Below, piece after piece: positions 9,950-20,080 of a stretch of DNA of 64,000 nucleotides; within the stretch, counting starts at the first letter, position 1, and each line of letters starts with the position of its first letter. The notes under the pieces were generated by a model. That model was not told the DNA's origin, did not search any database, and saw nothing but the letters and a program-made list of their open reading frames with translations. Origin of the DNA: Bacteroidota bacterium (GTDB taxonomy: Bacteria > Bacteroidota > Bacteroidia > UKL13-3); NCBI GenBank assembly GCA_013298895.1, contig JAAFJM010000006.1, positions 62,001-126,000 on the forward strand. Reading direction: 5' to 3'. The position numbers were made by a program, and so were the translations under genes.

Positions 9950-10891
9950 ATGCAAATTTACGATAATGTTAATATATTGATTAATATTGGAGGCAAAAAA
10001 ATTAGTAAAAATAGACAACGTGCTGTAAATCAAACTCAAGTGATTGTATTTAAAACCATAAATGAGCTTAAAAACTACCTAAATGACCAAAAAGGTAGTG
10101 GAAAAACCCTAGGATTTGTTCCCACAATGGGCGCATTACATCAAGGACATATTTCATTAATTCAAAAATCTTTAACCCAAACTGACATCACAATTTGCAG
10201 TATTTTTGTTAATCCTACACAATTTAACAATTCTATAGATTTAGAAAAATATCCGCGAACAACAGCCGAAGATATGAAACTTTTAGCTGCTGCTAATTGC
10301 GATGTACTTTTCATACCAAGTGTTTTGGAAATGTATCCCAATGGTCAAATCAAAAATACAGAAGATTACGGTTCCATTACCACCCTATTTGAAGGAGAAA
10401 AAAGACCTGGTCATTTTGATGGTGTGATAACTATTGTTTCACGTTTTTTTGAAATTATTAATCCTAATCAAACTTTTTTTGGTCAGAAGGATTACCAACA
10501 ATGCATGGTTGTTGCTGAACTTATAAACCGACATTTTAAAACAATCAAACTTTGTATTGAACCAACTGTAAGGCAAAATGATGGGCTAGCCATGAGTAGC
10601 AGAAATTCTCGTTTAAACAAATCTGAATTGCTTGAAGCATTGGCTATTTCAAAAGCTTTGTTCTATGTTAAAGAAAATTGGGGAAGTTATGAAATCAATG
10701 ATCTCTTACATGAGGCAAGAAATATTATTCAATCCGCAGGAATTCTAAAAATAGAATATTTTGAAATTTGCCATAAAATAACTTTGGAAAGACTTTCGGG
10801 ACATTCGAACCAATACGATGACGCTGTTGTTGTAACTGCTGTTTTTTGTGGAGATGTAAGATTAATTGACAATTTAATTGTTTACAAGTAA
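9950..10891 (+). CDS. panC: Pantoate--beta-alanine ligase (true start possibly the GTG near 10040)
   Basis: LGFVPTMGALHQGHISLI, SIFVNPTQF, QKDYQQ, AMSSRNSRL motifs. Confidence 0.95.
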   Translation: MQIYDNVNILINIGGKKISKNRQRAVNQTQVIVFKTINELKNYLNDQKGSGKTLGFVPTMGALHQGHISLIQKSLTQTDITICSIFVNPTQFNNSIDLEKYPRTTAEDMKLLAAANCDVLFIPSVLEMYPNGQIKNTEDYGSITTLFEGEKRPGHFDGVITIVSRFFEIINPNQTFFGQKDYQQCMVVAELINRHFKTIKLCIEPTVRQNDGLAMSSRNSRLNKSELLEALAISKALFYVKENWGSYEINDLLHEARNIIQSAGILKIEYFEICHKITLERLSGHSNQYDDAVVVTAVFCGDVRLIDNLIVYK

Positions 10892-10941
10892 TATTTAAAT
10901 TTAACTGTCACTCAGTATTTTTGTTACAAACAAATACCGAA

Positions 10942-11703
10942 ATGAAAGTTAAAAACATAGTTATGGCAATTAGTGCTCTATTATTAGCAAGTTGTAGTAA
11001 TAATGCCCCAACTCAATTACCAGATGAAAAGCCAACCATTTATGGCAATTGGCTGCTGGCTAGCCTAATAAATTACGTGGATTCAACTCAAAGCATTTTA
11101 GGGCATAAACAATTTTTTTGTTCTGAGATAATTATTGATAAGAACAGTGATAGCGTTACCATTGTAAATGGCGATTACGAATATTGGAAAACCAAATACG
11201 ATAGCATATCTGAAACCGAAATTTCTCTACAACATTTATCTCACATGCCTCATAGTAATTTATTTTTGACAGATGATAATAAACTGTTGTACTACGATTC
11301 TGCTGCACAAAAAACATTTTACTTCATTAAAGCCGTTAATAATCCAATTGTAAAAACAAATAGCGATTTACCTGCCATGAAGTATGAAATAAATAAACGT
11401 TTATTTGAACATACTTTTATTGATATAGAAACCAATAAATCAATTTCATTTACAGCACTAAATGAAGTTAAAAATGAAAAAGAATTTACTCATTACCAAA
11501 CATTTATTAATAACGATAAGGCTAATATGAGTGAAGATAATTTAATGGAGTGGACCAACCCTAAGACTAAACTCACTAAATTAACCATTTGGAAATTCAA
11601 TGGCGACACTTTGAAAATTTATTCTACAATAAACACTGAATGTAAAGATTGTAAACCATTCTATGAGCGTGGCGTTATTTGGAAATCACTATTAAAAAAA
11701 TAA
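10942..11703 (+). CDS. Hypothetical lipoprotein
   Basis: Lipobox MKVKNIVMAISALLLASC. Confidence 0.6.
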   Translation: MKVKNIVMAISALLLASCSNNAPTQLPDEKPTIYGNWLLASLINYVDSTQSILGHKQFFCSEIIIDKNSDSVTIVNGDYEYWKTKYDSISETEISLQHLSHMPHSNLFLTDDNKLLYYDSAAQKTFYFIKAVNNPIVKTNSDLPAMKYEINKRLFEHTFIDIETNKSISFTALNEVKNEKEFTHYQTFINNDKANMSEDNLMEWTNPKTKLTKLTIWKFNGDTLKIYSTINTECKDCKPFYERGVIWKSLLKK

Positions 11704-11709
11704 GCTGAT

Positions 11710-12255
11710 ATGATAGATGAAAAGTTGAATCCTTGGAAAACCAAGAGCATAAAAACTGTTTACGAAAACAATTGGATTGAGGTAGAACATCATGAAGTTT
11801 TAAATCCAAGTGGTAATGATGGTATTTATGGAAAAGTTCATTTTAAAAATTTAGCTATTGGTATTATTCCTCTTGATGAAAACAATAATACATGGTTAGT
11901 TGGTCAATACAGGTACCCATTAAATAAATACAGTTGGGAAATTCCTGAAGGTGGCGGCACAATTGGGATTGAGCCAATAGAAAGTGCAAAACGAGAACTT
12001 TTGGAAGAGTGTGGTCTAGTGGCCAATGAGTGGACAGAAATCCTTCAAATGCATTTGAGCAATTCTGTTAGCGATGAATTAGCCATTATTTATGTGGCTA
12101 AAGGATTAACCCAAAAAGAAGCTGAACCTGAAGATACAGAGCAATTACAAATAAGAAAACTACCCTTTAATCAGGTCTTTGAAATGGTGATGAATGGTGA
12201 AATTACCGATAGCATGAGTGTAGCTGCCATATTAAAACTTAAACTATTAATGTAA
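11710..12255 (+). CDS. NUDIX hydrolase (ADP-ribose pyrophosphatase-like)
   Basis: Nudix box GGGTIGIEPIESAKRELLEECGL. Confidence 0.9.
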   Translation: MIDEKLNPWKTKSIKTVYENNWIEVEHHEVLNPSGNDGIYGKVHFKNLAIGIIPLDENNNTWLVGQYRYPLNKYSWEIPEGGGTIGIEPIESAKRELLEECGLVANEWTEILQMHLSNSVSDELAIIYVAKGLTQKEAEPEDTEQLQIRKLPFNQVFEMVMNGEITDSMSVAAILKLKLLM

Positions 12256-12316
12256 TTACTTTTTTACTAATACAAACCTTACCAAAATAAAATTACATAA
12301 AAAATTTAAAACTCTT

Positions 12317-13444
12317 TTGTCGGGCATTTATATACATATTCCTTTTTGTAAGCAGGCTTGCTACTATTGTAATTTTCATTTTTCTACTCAATTAAAAACC
12401 ATGGATGAAATGGTAAATGCCATTTGCCATGAAATAGATTTACGATATTCTTATTTAGCCGAAACCGAATTGCAAAGCATTTATTTTGGGGGAGGAACGC
12501 CAAGTTTATTGAGTAATGCTCATTTGAGCCAAATTTTCGAAACCATAAAAAAGTATTTTACCATAACTAAAGGTGCCGAAATCACTCTAGAGGCTAATCC
12601 TGACGATTTAACCGAAGAGAAACTTTTGGCTTTAAAGCAAACACCAATTAATAGGTTAAGCATTGGGGTGCAAAGTTTTTTTGATGCAGATTTAAAATGG
12701 ATGAACCGCGCCCACAATGCTAACCAAGCTCAGCAAGCCATTACTTTTGCTAAACAAATTGGTTTTCATAACATTACCATTGATTTAATTTATGGAACTC
12801 CTGGTTTAACCAATCATAATTGGTTAACAAATATTGAAACCGCTATTGGTTTAGGTGTAAATCATGTAAGCAGTTATGCTTTAACGGTAGAGCCAAAAAC
12901 GGCTTTGGCTTCGTTTATTGAGAAAGGAAAATATACCGAAACCAACGATGAGCAAGCTGCCGAACAATTTGATATTTTGGTAAACACGCTTACCGAAAAT
13001 GGTTTTATACATTACGAAATTAGTAACTTTGGTAAATCAGGATTTTTAGCTGTTCATAATAGCAATTATTGGAAAGGCAAACATTATCTTGGAATTGGTC
13101 CATCGGCACACTCTTTTAATACCAAATCGCGCAGTTGGAATGTGGCTAATAATCAGCAATACATAAAAGCATTGCAAAGCAATTATTGCGAAGCAACTGA
13201 AGAAATACTTAGCCTTAACGACCAAATAAATGAGTATATTATGACTGGTTTGCGCACCATTTGGGGCTGCGATTTAAAGTATATCGAAACCCAATTTGGA
13301 GCCGATCAAGTATTGCGAATTATTAAATCAGCTGAAAAATTTATTGCGCAGCAATTATTAATAATTGAAAATAATGTGCTAAAAACTACAGCTAAAGGTA
13401 AGTTTTTGGCCGATGGTTTGGCCGCAGATTTATTCATTATATAA
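12317..13444 (+). CDS. hemW: Radical SAM family heme chaperone HemW
   Basis: GIYIHIPFCKQACYYCNF; IYFGGGTPSLL; NRLSIGVQSF. Confidence 0.93.
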   Translation: MSGIYIHIPFCKQACYYCNFHFSTQLKTMDEMVNAICHEIDLRYSYLAETELQSIYFGGGTPSLLSNAHLSQIFETIKKYFTITKGAEITLEANPDDLTEEKLLALKQTPINRLSIGVQSFFDADLKWMNRAHNANQAQQAITFAKQIGFHNITIDLIYGTPGLTNHNWLTNIETAIGLGVNHVSSYALTVEPKTALASFIEKGKYTETNDEQAAEQFDILVNTLTENGFIHYEISNFGKSGFLAVHNSNYWKGKHYLGIGPSAHSFNTKSRSWNVANNQQYIKALQSNYCEATEEILSLNDQINEYIMTGLRTIWGCDLKYIETQFGADQVLRIIKSAEKFIAQQLLIIENNVLKTTAKGKFLADGLAADLFII

Positions 13445-13587
13445 TTTAAAAATAACCTGTCGAGTACACACCTCATATGGAACTCGTAAAACTAAAGTTA
13501 GGAAAAGCAAATTTATTACCAAATCATCTACATAATTTTGGTGCTTAAACTATATTTAATTACTATTGTAACAATAATTAAATATCA

Positions 13588-14487
13588 ATGAACGTAAATT
13601 TTGATTGTAACTTATGTGGCTGTAAAGAAGGAAAAACTATTCCTTTTAGATATGCTTTTAAAGATAAATTTTTATGGGGTGTAAAATGTAATAACTGTGA
13701 GTTGGTTTCCATTTGGCCACGCCCTACAGAAGAAGAAATAGTTGAAATGTATGAATCTGACTATTTTACTGGAAACGATAAAGAAACCCATCACATGGAG
13801 GTAGCTTATGTTGATTTACTGGCGGCAGGTGATTATGCTGACGGAGTTGAATATATGAAAAAATATTGCCCAACCGGTAATATTTTAGATGTTGGGTGTG
13901 CTACTGGAAATTTTCTGTATGCATTAAAGAATAATGGTTATAACGTAAAAGGAATAGAACTTTCGAGTTTTGCTGCAGAATTTGGACGGAAAAACTTTGG
14001 AATAGACATTATAAATAAGCCATATGATTTTAAGTTATTAAACACTGAACTACCCGAAAATCATTTTGATGTGGTACTAATGGGCGATGTTTTAGAACAT
14101 TTTACCAATCCAACCGAAGCTATGAAACTTACCTATAAAATTTTAAAACCTGAAGGAGTTGCATTAATTCAATTACCCGGAACACTAAATTTGCTATCAA
14201 GTAAACTAGGCTTTATAGTTTATAAGCTAATCGGCTCTCAAAAAACCATGCATATACCTCCTTTTCATTTAACTGAATTTAATGCAAAAACGGCTAAGCA
14301 AATGTTTAAAGCGTGTGGCTTTAGTAGGGTTATTATCAAAGAAGAGGTTAAACATCCAAGTACTATTCCTTTACGTGGTTCTTTTCTTGAAAACACAGTA
14401 AAATATATTTTCCAACATATCAATTTTCATTTAACTAAATGGTTTGGCATAGCTGGAGATAGAATTATTATTGAAGTTTATAAATAA
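13588..14487 (+). CDS. Class I SAM-dependent methyltransferase with N-terminal zinc-ribbon
   Basis: CNLCGCKEG...CNNCELV; GNILDVGCATGNFLYALK; VVLMGDVLEHF. Confidence 0.87.
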   Translation: MNVNFDCNLCGCKEGKTIPFRYAFKDKFLWGVKCNNCELVSIWPRPTEEEIVEMYESDYFTGNDKETHHMEVAYVDLLAAGDYADGVEYMKKYCPTGNILDVGCATGNFLYALKNNGYNVKGIELSSFAAEFGRKNFGIDIINKPYDFKLLNTELPENHFDVVLMGDVLEHFTNPTEAMKLTYKILKPEGVALIQLPGTLNLLSSKLGFIVYKLIGSQKTMHIPPFHLTEFNAKTAKQMFKACGFSRVIIKEEVKHPSTIPLRGSFLENTVKYIFQHINFHLTKWFGIAGDRIIIEVYK

Positions 14488-17400
14488 ATGAAAAGAATGA
14501 AAAGGAATATTATTACAATAATACTTGTTTTATTATGTCAATTTTTATCTGCACAGATAAGTGTCACAATGAGGCCAGATTCAGTTGCAGGTAAAGACGC
14601 TTGGGTTGCTAGCGATTTTTTAAATACAAATTTTAGTAATTATCCAACATTGGGTGCAATCTCTTGGACAAAAAATAATCAAACTGTAGTATTCAACTCA
14701 AGGGGTCTTTTAGAATTTGATTTAAGTACAATACCAAGCTGTGCTGTAATAAATAGCGCAAAGATTAGTCTTTATTGTAATACAACCTCTGACCACACTC
14801 AGTTAAATTCAAGCTTTAGTGGTTCAAATGCAGCTTATTTGCAAAGAATAACTTCCAATTGGAATGAATATTCTGTTACTTGGAATAATCAACCTTCAAC
14901 AACAACTTTAAACCAGGTTTCACTTGCCCAAAGTACAAGCTCAACTCAAAACTATGAAAACATAGATGTTACCAATTTAATTAAAGACATAAAACAAAAC
15001 CCCACAACAAGTTTTGGATTAATGTTAAAGCTACAAACAGAGGCTTATTACCGAAGTTTTATTATGTCAACTTCAGACCATGCTGATAGCACCAAATGGC
15101 CTAAGTTAGTAATTGATTATACCAGTCCTCCATTAACAAATAATACAATTAATATTTCTCAAAATACTTTTTGTGCTGGCATTTTGTACCCTTCAATAAC
15201 AGGCTCAATTCCAATTGGTGGCGATGGTACATTTTCCTACAATTGGATTGTTTCAACAACAAATGCAAATGAAGGCTTTTCAAATGCAGGAGGAGTTAAT
15301 AATTTACAAAACTACACCCCAATTAATCTAAACGTTAATACGTGGTTTAAAAGAATAACTTATTCATGTGGATCTATAGATACTTCTGAGGCTATTGCAT
15401 TAACTATTTTACCAAAACCAATAACTAGTTTTAGCATAAACAATAATGCTCAGTGTTTAGCTGGAAATAATTTTATATTAACAGATAACACTAGCTTTTC
15501 AGGTATTGGAGGATATACTCGCTTGTGGAATTTAGGAAATGGAAGTACAGACACATCTAGCTTGGCCAATTTAAGCAAGAGTTACAATACCTCAGGAAGT
15601 TACACTATTAAACTACTAACAATTGGAAACAATGGTTGTAAAGATTCATTAACACAATCAGTAACAACAGGAGTTAAACCAATTGCAGGATTTACCATTA
15701 ATAGCAGCAATCAATGTTTAAATAATAATAACTTTACCTTTACCGATACTTCAATGGTGAATAGTGGTACTTTAACTCGTGTTTGGAATTTGGGTTCTCT
15801 CAATAATACATCAACATTAGTAAGTACAAATAAAACATTTACTCTAGCAGGAAACTATACTATAAAATTAATATCAAACAACCTTGGTTGCAGAGATACT
15901 ATAACTAAAACTGTTTCAGTGTTTCCAAATGCTAAAATTGGATTTTATAGTAATAATGGAACACAATGTTTAAATGGAAACAACTTTGTTTTTAATGATA
16001 CCTCATCAGTTTCAAATGGAACTTTAACACGAAACTGGGATTTTGGTAACAATACTTTCGATAATTCAAGCATAGCTTTTGTAAATTATACTACGCCTAA
16101 TTCTTATCCCGTAAAATTAGTAGTAATAACCAATAATGGCTGCAAAGATTCATTAATTAAAACAGTAAATGTAATCTCCAATCCAAATGTTGGATTTATG
16201 TTAAATAATTCAGAACAATGTATAAATGGTAATAATTTTATTTTTACTGATACCTCAAAAACAACAAATGGTAATTTATCAAGAACTTGGAACTTTGGAA
16301 CAGGAGTAAACGACATTTCTTCAAATATTAATCCAAGCAAAACCTATACCAATAGCGGCATTTATCAAGTTAAATTATTAGTAAACAATAATGGCTGTAA
16401 AGATTCTATTACTAAATCAATAACAGTATTTCCCAAGCCAGTAGTTGGTTTTATAATAAATAATACCACGCAATGCTTAAAGGGAAATAATTTTATTTTT
16501 AATGATACCTCTTCAATTAGTGCTGGAAATTATACCCGAAATTGGAGCTTTGGTAATGGTACTTTTGCCACTTCAAGTGGAGTAAATACTACCTATGAAA
16601 ATGCAAACAATTACTCCATTAAATTAGTTATTACAAGTAATAATGGCTGTAAAGATTCATTAAGTAAATTGATAATTGTAAATGCTAACCCAATTGCAGG
16701 ATTTACAATTAATAACAAAAGTCAATGTTTGGTTGGAAACAGTTTTTCATTTATAGATACATCAATAACAACAAATGGAAATTTACAGCGCCTTTGGAAT
16801 TTCGGAAACAATGAAAGTTCTAATTCAATCAATCCTAATAAATCATATACTGAAGCTAATGTTTACAATGTAAAACTAGTAATTACTGCAAGTAATGGTT
16901 GTAAAGACTCGGTAGTAAATACTGTTAGCGTTAACCCTAAACCTACTGTTGGTTTTACCGTTAATAACTATTCACAATGTTTAAAAGGCAATAATTTTAT
17001 TTTCAATGATACTTCGGTAATAAGCAACAGGGAAACACTAACAAGTAGTTGGGATTTTGGAGATACTAGTTTTGCAACTGCCAAAACTTTTAGTAAAAGC
17101 TATGGTAATTTGAATAATTATGTTGTTAAATTATTGGTAACAAGTGCTAATAATTGTAAAGATTCATTATCCAAAATTGTAACACTAAATCCTTCTACAA
17201 CTGCAATGATTAGTGCTAATGGTAAAACCGATTTTTGTCAAGGTGAAAACGTATTGTTAATTGCTAATTCAGGCAATGGCTTAAGCTACAATTGGCTTAA
17301 TAATGGTGTTAAAATAATTAATGAATTAAATTCAACTTTAACTGCTAATACCAATGGAGTGCATAAAGCTGTTGTTACAAATTCATTTGGATGTAAAGAT

Positions 17401-17937
17401 ACTTCAAATCCTTTAAATATAATTGTAAATTCAATTCCAAATATTGGAAATATTAATGGTATAGTTAATGCAAATACGAACGATACATTTACTTATTTTG
17501 TAACTCCACAATCGGGTTTTGGTTATACTTGGTATGCTATTAATGGAACTATTTTAAACGGACAAGGAAACAATTTGGTTAAAGTTAAATGGTCTAATTT
17601 AGGTTCAGGAAATTTAAAAGTATTGGTGTCAAATGCTAAACTTTGTTTAGATTCTTCTAAAATAAATGTTTCAATTTTAAACACAGGAATTAGCGATTTA
17701 TTGGCAACAAATTTTACAGTTTTTCCCAATCCAACCAAATCAATTTTAACAATTAATAGCAACAATATTTTAGTAGGTAATAAATTTACCATTACTAATT
17801 TAATAGGTCAGGTAATCATTACAGGTAAATTAAACCTTGATGAGACTATTGTAAATACTGAATCTTTAGCTATTGGAATGTATTTGCTCAGTATTGAAGG
17901 AGTAAATAAACAAGCTATAAAGATTATTAAAGAATAG
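14488..17937 (+). CDS. T9SS cargo protein: DNRLRE-like N-domain, seven ~84-aa PKD-type repeats, PKD-like domain, sorting domain
   Basis: Signal peptide; FLNTNFSNYPTL...NNQTVVFNSRGLLEFDLSTIPS; repeats QCLxGNNFxFxDTS...W(N/D)FGN...YxVKLxxxxNNGCKDS; C-terminal VFPNPTKSILTIN...IGMYLLSIEG. Confidence 0.82.
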   Translation: MKRMKRNIITIILVLLCQFLSAQISVTMRPDSVAGKDAWVASDFLNTNFSNYPTLGAISWTKNNQTVVFNSRGLLEFDLSTIPSCAVINSAKISLYCNTTSDHTQLNSSFSGSNAAYLQRITSNWNEYSVTWNNQPSTTTLNQVSLAQSTSSTQNYENIDVTNLIKDIKQNPTTSFGLMLKLQTEAYYRSFIMSTSDHADSTKWPKLVIDYTSPPLTNNTINISQNTFCAGILYPSITGSIPIGGDGTFSYNWIVSTTNANEGFSNAGGVNNLQNYTPINLNVNTWFKRITYSCGSIDTSEAIALTILPKPITSFSINNNAQCLAGNNFILTDNTSFSGIGGYTRLWNLGNGSTDTSSLANLSKSYNTSGSYTIKLLTIGNNGCKDSLTQSVTTGVKPIAGFTINSSNQCLNNNNFTFTDTSMVNSGTLTRVWNLGSLNNTSTLVSTNKTFTLAGNYTIKLISNNLGCRDTITKTVSVFPNAKIGFYSNNGTQCLNGNNFVFNDTSSVSNGTLTRNWDFGNNTFDNSSIAFVNYTTPNSYPVKLVVITNNGCKDSLIKTVNVISNPNVGFMLNNSEQCINGNNFIFTDTSKTTNGNLSRTWNFGTGVNDISSNINPSKTYTNSGIYQVKLLVNNNGCKDSITKSITVFPKPVVGFIINNTTQCLKGNNFIFNDTSSISAGNYTRNWSFGNGTFATSSGVNTTYENANNYSIKLVITSNNGCKDSLSKLIIVNANPIAGFTINNKSQCLVGNSFSFIDTSITTNGNLQRLWNFGNNESSNSINPNKSYTEANVYNVKLVITASNGCKDSVVNTVSVNPKPTVGFTVNNYSQCLKGNNFIFNDTSVISNRETLTSSWDFGDTSFATAKTFSKSYGNLNNYVVKLLVTSANNCKDSLSKIVTLNPSTTAMISANGKTDFCQGENVLLIANSGNGLSYNWLNNGVKIINELNSTLTANTNGVHKAVVTNSFGCKDTSNPLNIIVNSIPNIGNINGIVNANTNDTFTYFVTPQSGFGYTWYAINGTILNGQGNNLVKVKWSNLGSGNLKVLVSNAKLCLDSSKINVSILNTGISDLLATNFTVFPNPTKSILTINSNNILVGNKFTITNLIGQVIITGKLNLDETIVNTESLAIGMYLLSIEGVNKQAIKIIKE
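15421..17196 (+). repeat. Seven tandem coding repeats (83-87 aa each)
   Basis: Repeat units begin at about 15421, 15682, 15931, 16186, 16441, 16693 and 16945, each GF.(I/V)NN..QCL.GN.F.F.DTS. Confidence 0.85.
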
Positions 17938-17944
17938 CCATTTA

Positions 17945-17989
17945 GTAAATACCAATTTTAAAGCATATTGTTTTGAAATTGGTATTTAC
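17945..17989. terminator. Candidate 3' hairpin / weak terminator
   Basis: GTAAATACCAATTT ... AAATTGGTATTTAC, 14-bp perfect stem, 17-nt loop; no strong U-run after it. Confidence 0.45.
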
Positions 17990-18102
17990 AATTTGTTTAT
18001 TTCGTTAAAGTTTTACTACCAAATTAATTTTCTTACTTTCGCACCTCATTTAAAAAATCAAAATATTGGCAGCGCTATTATTTTGATTGAATTTACACGA
18101 TT

Positions 18103-19854
18103 ATGCACAGAACACATACCTGCGGAGAACTTAGAATTACTGATATTAACACCACCGTTACCTTGAGTGGTTGGTTGCAAAAAAGCCGCGATTTAGGCGG
18201 AATGACTTTTATTGATTTACGCGATAGATATGGCATTACGCAATTGGCTTTTAATATGGAAACCAATGCAGCTATTTGCGAAAAAGCACGCAAATGTGGC
18301 CGTGAGTTTGTATTAAAAGTTACTGGTAAAGTAATAGAACGCAGCAGTAAAAACGCCAATATTCCTACTGGCGAAATTGAAATAGAAGTAACGGAATTTG
18401 AAATTTTAAACGAAGCGCAAACTCCTCCGTTTACCATTGAAGATAATACTGATGGTGGTGATGATTTGCGTATGAAATATCGTTATTTAGATATTCGCAG
18501 AAAACCTGTTCTTGATAATTTATTGTTGCGCCATAAAATGAGTCAACAAACTCGTGTTTATTTAGATGCACAACAATTTACCGAGGTTGAAACTCCAGTT
18601 TTAATTAAATCAACTCCCGAAGGTGCACGCGATTTTGTGGTGCCAAGCCGCATGAACCAAGGACAGTTTTACGCTTTGCCACAATCGCCACAAACTTTTA
18701 AACAATTGCTAATGGTAGCTGGTATGGACAGATACTACCAAATAGTAAAATGTTTTAGAGATGAAGATTTGCGTGCCGACCGTCAACCAGAGTTTACACA
18801 AATTGATTGCGAAATGAGCTTTGTGGAACAAGAAGACATTTTAAACATGTTTGAAGGCTTGGTAAAACATTTGTTTAAAAATGTAAAAGGTGTTGAAATT
18901 GATACTTTGCCAAGAATGACCTTTGCCGATGCCGCAAAATATTATGGTTCTGATAAACCTGATACAAGGTTTGAAATGAAATTTGTGGAGTTAAATGAAA
19001 TAACCAAAGGTAAAGGTTTCCCTGTTTTTGATAATGCAGAATTGGTTGTAGGAATTTGTGCCAAAGGTTGTGCTGAATATACCCGCAAACAGTTAGATGA
19101 ATTAACTGAGTTTGTTAAACGTCCTCAAATTGGCGCAACTGGTTTGGTTTATGCTAGAGTAAATGCTGATGGTTCGGTAAAATCATCGGTAGATAAATTT
19201 TACGATGAAACCACTTTAAAAAAATGGGCCGAAGCTATGAATGCAGTTCCTGGCGATTTGTTATTAATAATGGCTGGCGCAACAGATAAAACCCGCAAAG
19301 CATTGTGCGAATTACGTTTGGAAATGGGAACCCGCATAGGTTTACGTAATCCTGATGTGTATTCATGTTTATGGGTAATTGATTTTCCATTGTTAGAGTT
19401 TATTGAAGAAGAAGGCCGTTGGTTTGCAATGCATCATCCTTTTACTTCACCAAAACCTGAAGATATAGACCATTTAACTAATGGCGATTACGCCAAAGTA
19501 AGAGCCAATGCTTACGATATGGTTATAAATGGAGTAGAAGTGGGCGGAGGTTCTATCCGTATTTTCGATAAAACACTGCAAGGCAAAATGTTTGAAGTAT
19601 TAGGTTTTACAAAAGAAGAAGCGCAAACTCAATTTGGATTTTTAATGAATGCTTTTGAATATGGTGCACCACCACATGGTGGAATTGCATTTGGTTTCGA
19701 TAGGTTATGTTCACTTTTTGGAGGCGAAAATTCTATCAGAGATTTTATAGCTTTCCCTAAAAATAACTCAGGTCGCGATGTAATGATTGATGGCCCAAGC
19801 CCAATTGATCAAAAACAATTGAATGAGTTGGGAATTAGTGTTAATAGTTTATAA
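18103..19854 (+). CDS. aspS: Aspartate--tRNA ligase
   Basis: [67 protein letters not shown]. Confidence 0.98.
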   Translation: MHRTHTCGELRITDINTTVTLSGWLQKSRDLGGMTFIDLRDRYGITQLAFNMETNAAICEKARKCGREFVLKVTGKVIERSSKNANIPTGEIEIEVTEFEILNEAQTPPFTIEDNTDGGDDLRMKYRYLDIRRKPVLDNLLLRHKMSQQTRVYLDAQQFTEVETPVLIKSTPEGARDFVVPSRMNQGQFYALPQSPQTFKQLLMVAGMDRYYQIVKCFRDEDLRADRQPEFTQIDCEMSFVEQEDILNMFEGLVKHLFKNVKGVEIDTLPRMTFADAAKYYGSDKPDTRFEMKFVELNEITKGKGFPVFDNAELVVGICAKGCAEYTRKQLDELTEFVKRPQIGATGLVYARVNADGSVKSSVDKFYDETTLKKWAEAMNAVPGDLLLIMAGATDKTRKALCELRLEMGTRIGLRNPDVYSCLWVIDFPLLEFIEEEGRWFAMHHPFTSPKPEDIDHLTNGDYAKVRANAYDMVINGVEVGGGSIRIFDKTLQGKMFEVLGFTKEEAQTQFGFLMNAFEYGAPPHGGIAFGFDRLCSLFGGENSIRDFIAFPKNNSGRDVMIDGPSPIDQKQLNELGISVNSL

Positions 19855-19867
19855 ATAATTGAACATG

Positions 19868-19905
19868 AAAAAAGCCGAACAAATTGCATTTGTTCGGCTT
19901 TTTTG
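19868..19905 (+). terminator. Rho-independent terminator of aspS
   Basis: AAAAAGCCGAACAAATTGCATTTGTTCGGCTTTTTT. Confidence 0.88.
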
Positions 19906-20023
19906 TTTACGATTGATTGAAAATAACGTAGGTTTAAGTCTTGTTTTTTATTATTAAATTTTATTATTAATATTTTATGCTTAATATTAATAAATTGATA
20001 TTTAAGTATTTGCAAGTTTTATT

Positions 20024-20060
20024 TTTGTCAAATACGGAATTGGATTCCGTATTTGACAAA
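20024..20060. repeat. Palindrome, left copy flanking the DUF4143 ATPase
   Basis: TTTGTCAAATACGGAAT-TGG-ATTCCGTATTTGACAAA: 17-bp perfect arms, 3-nt centre. Confidence 0.95.
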
Positions 20061-20080
20061 TTTTATTATACATTTGTTTT

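Noticed and set aside
20024-20060. Palindromes around the DUF4143 gene as ordinary Rho-independent terminators
   Set aside because: aspS already has a strong terminator at 19868-19905, the two palindromes are near-identical copies rather than independent hairpins, and neither has a convincing long U-run. Transcript data could still overturn this.
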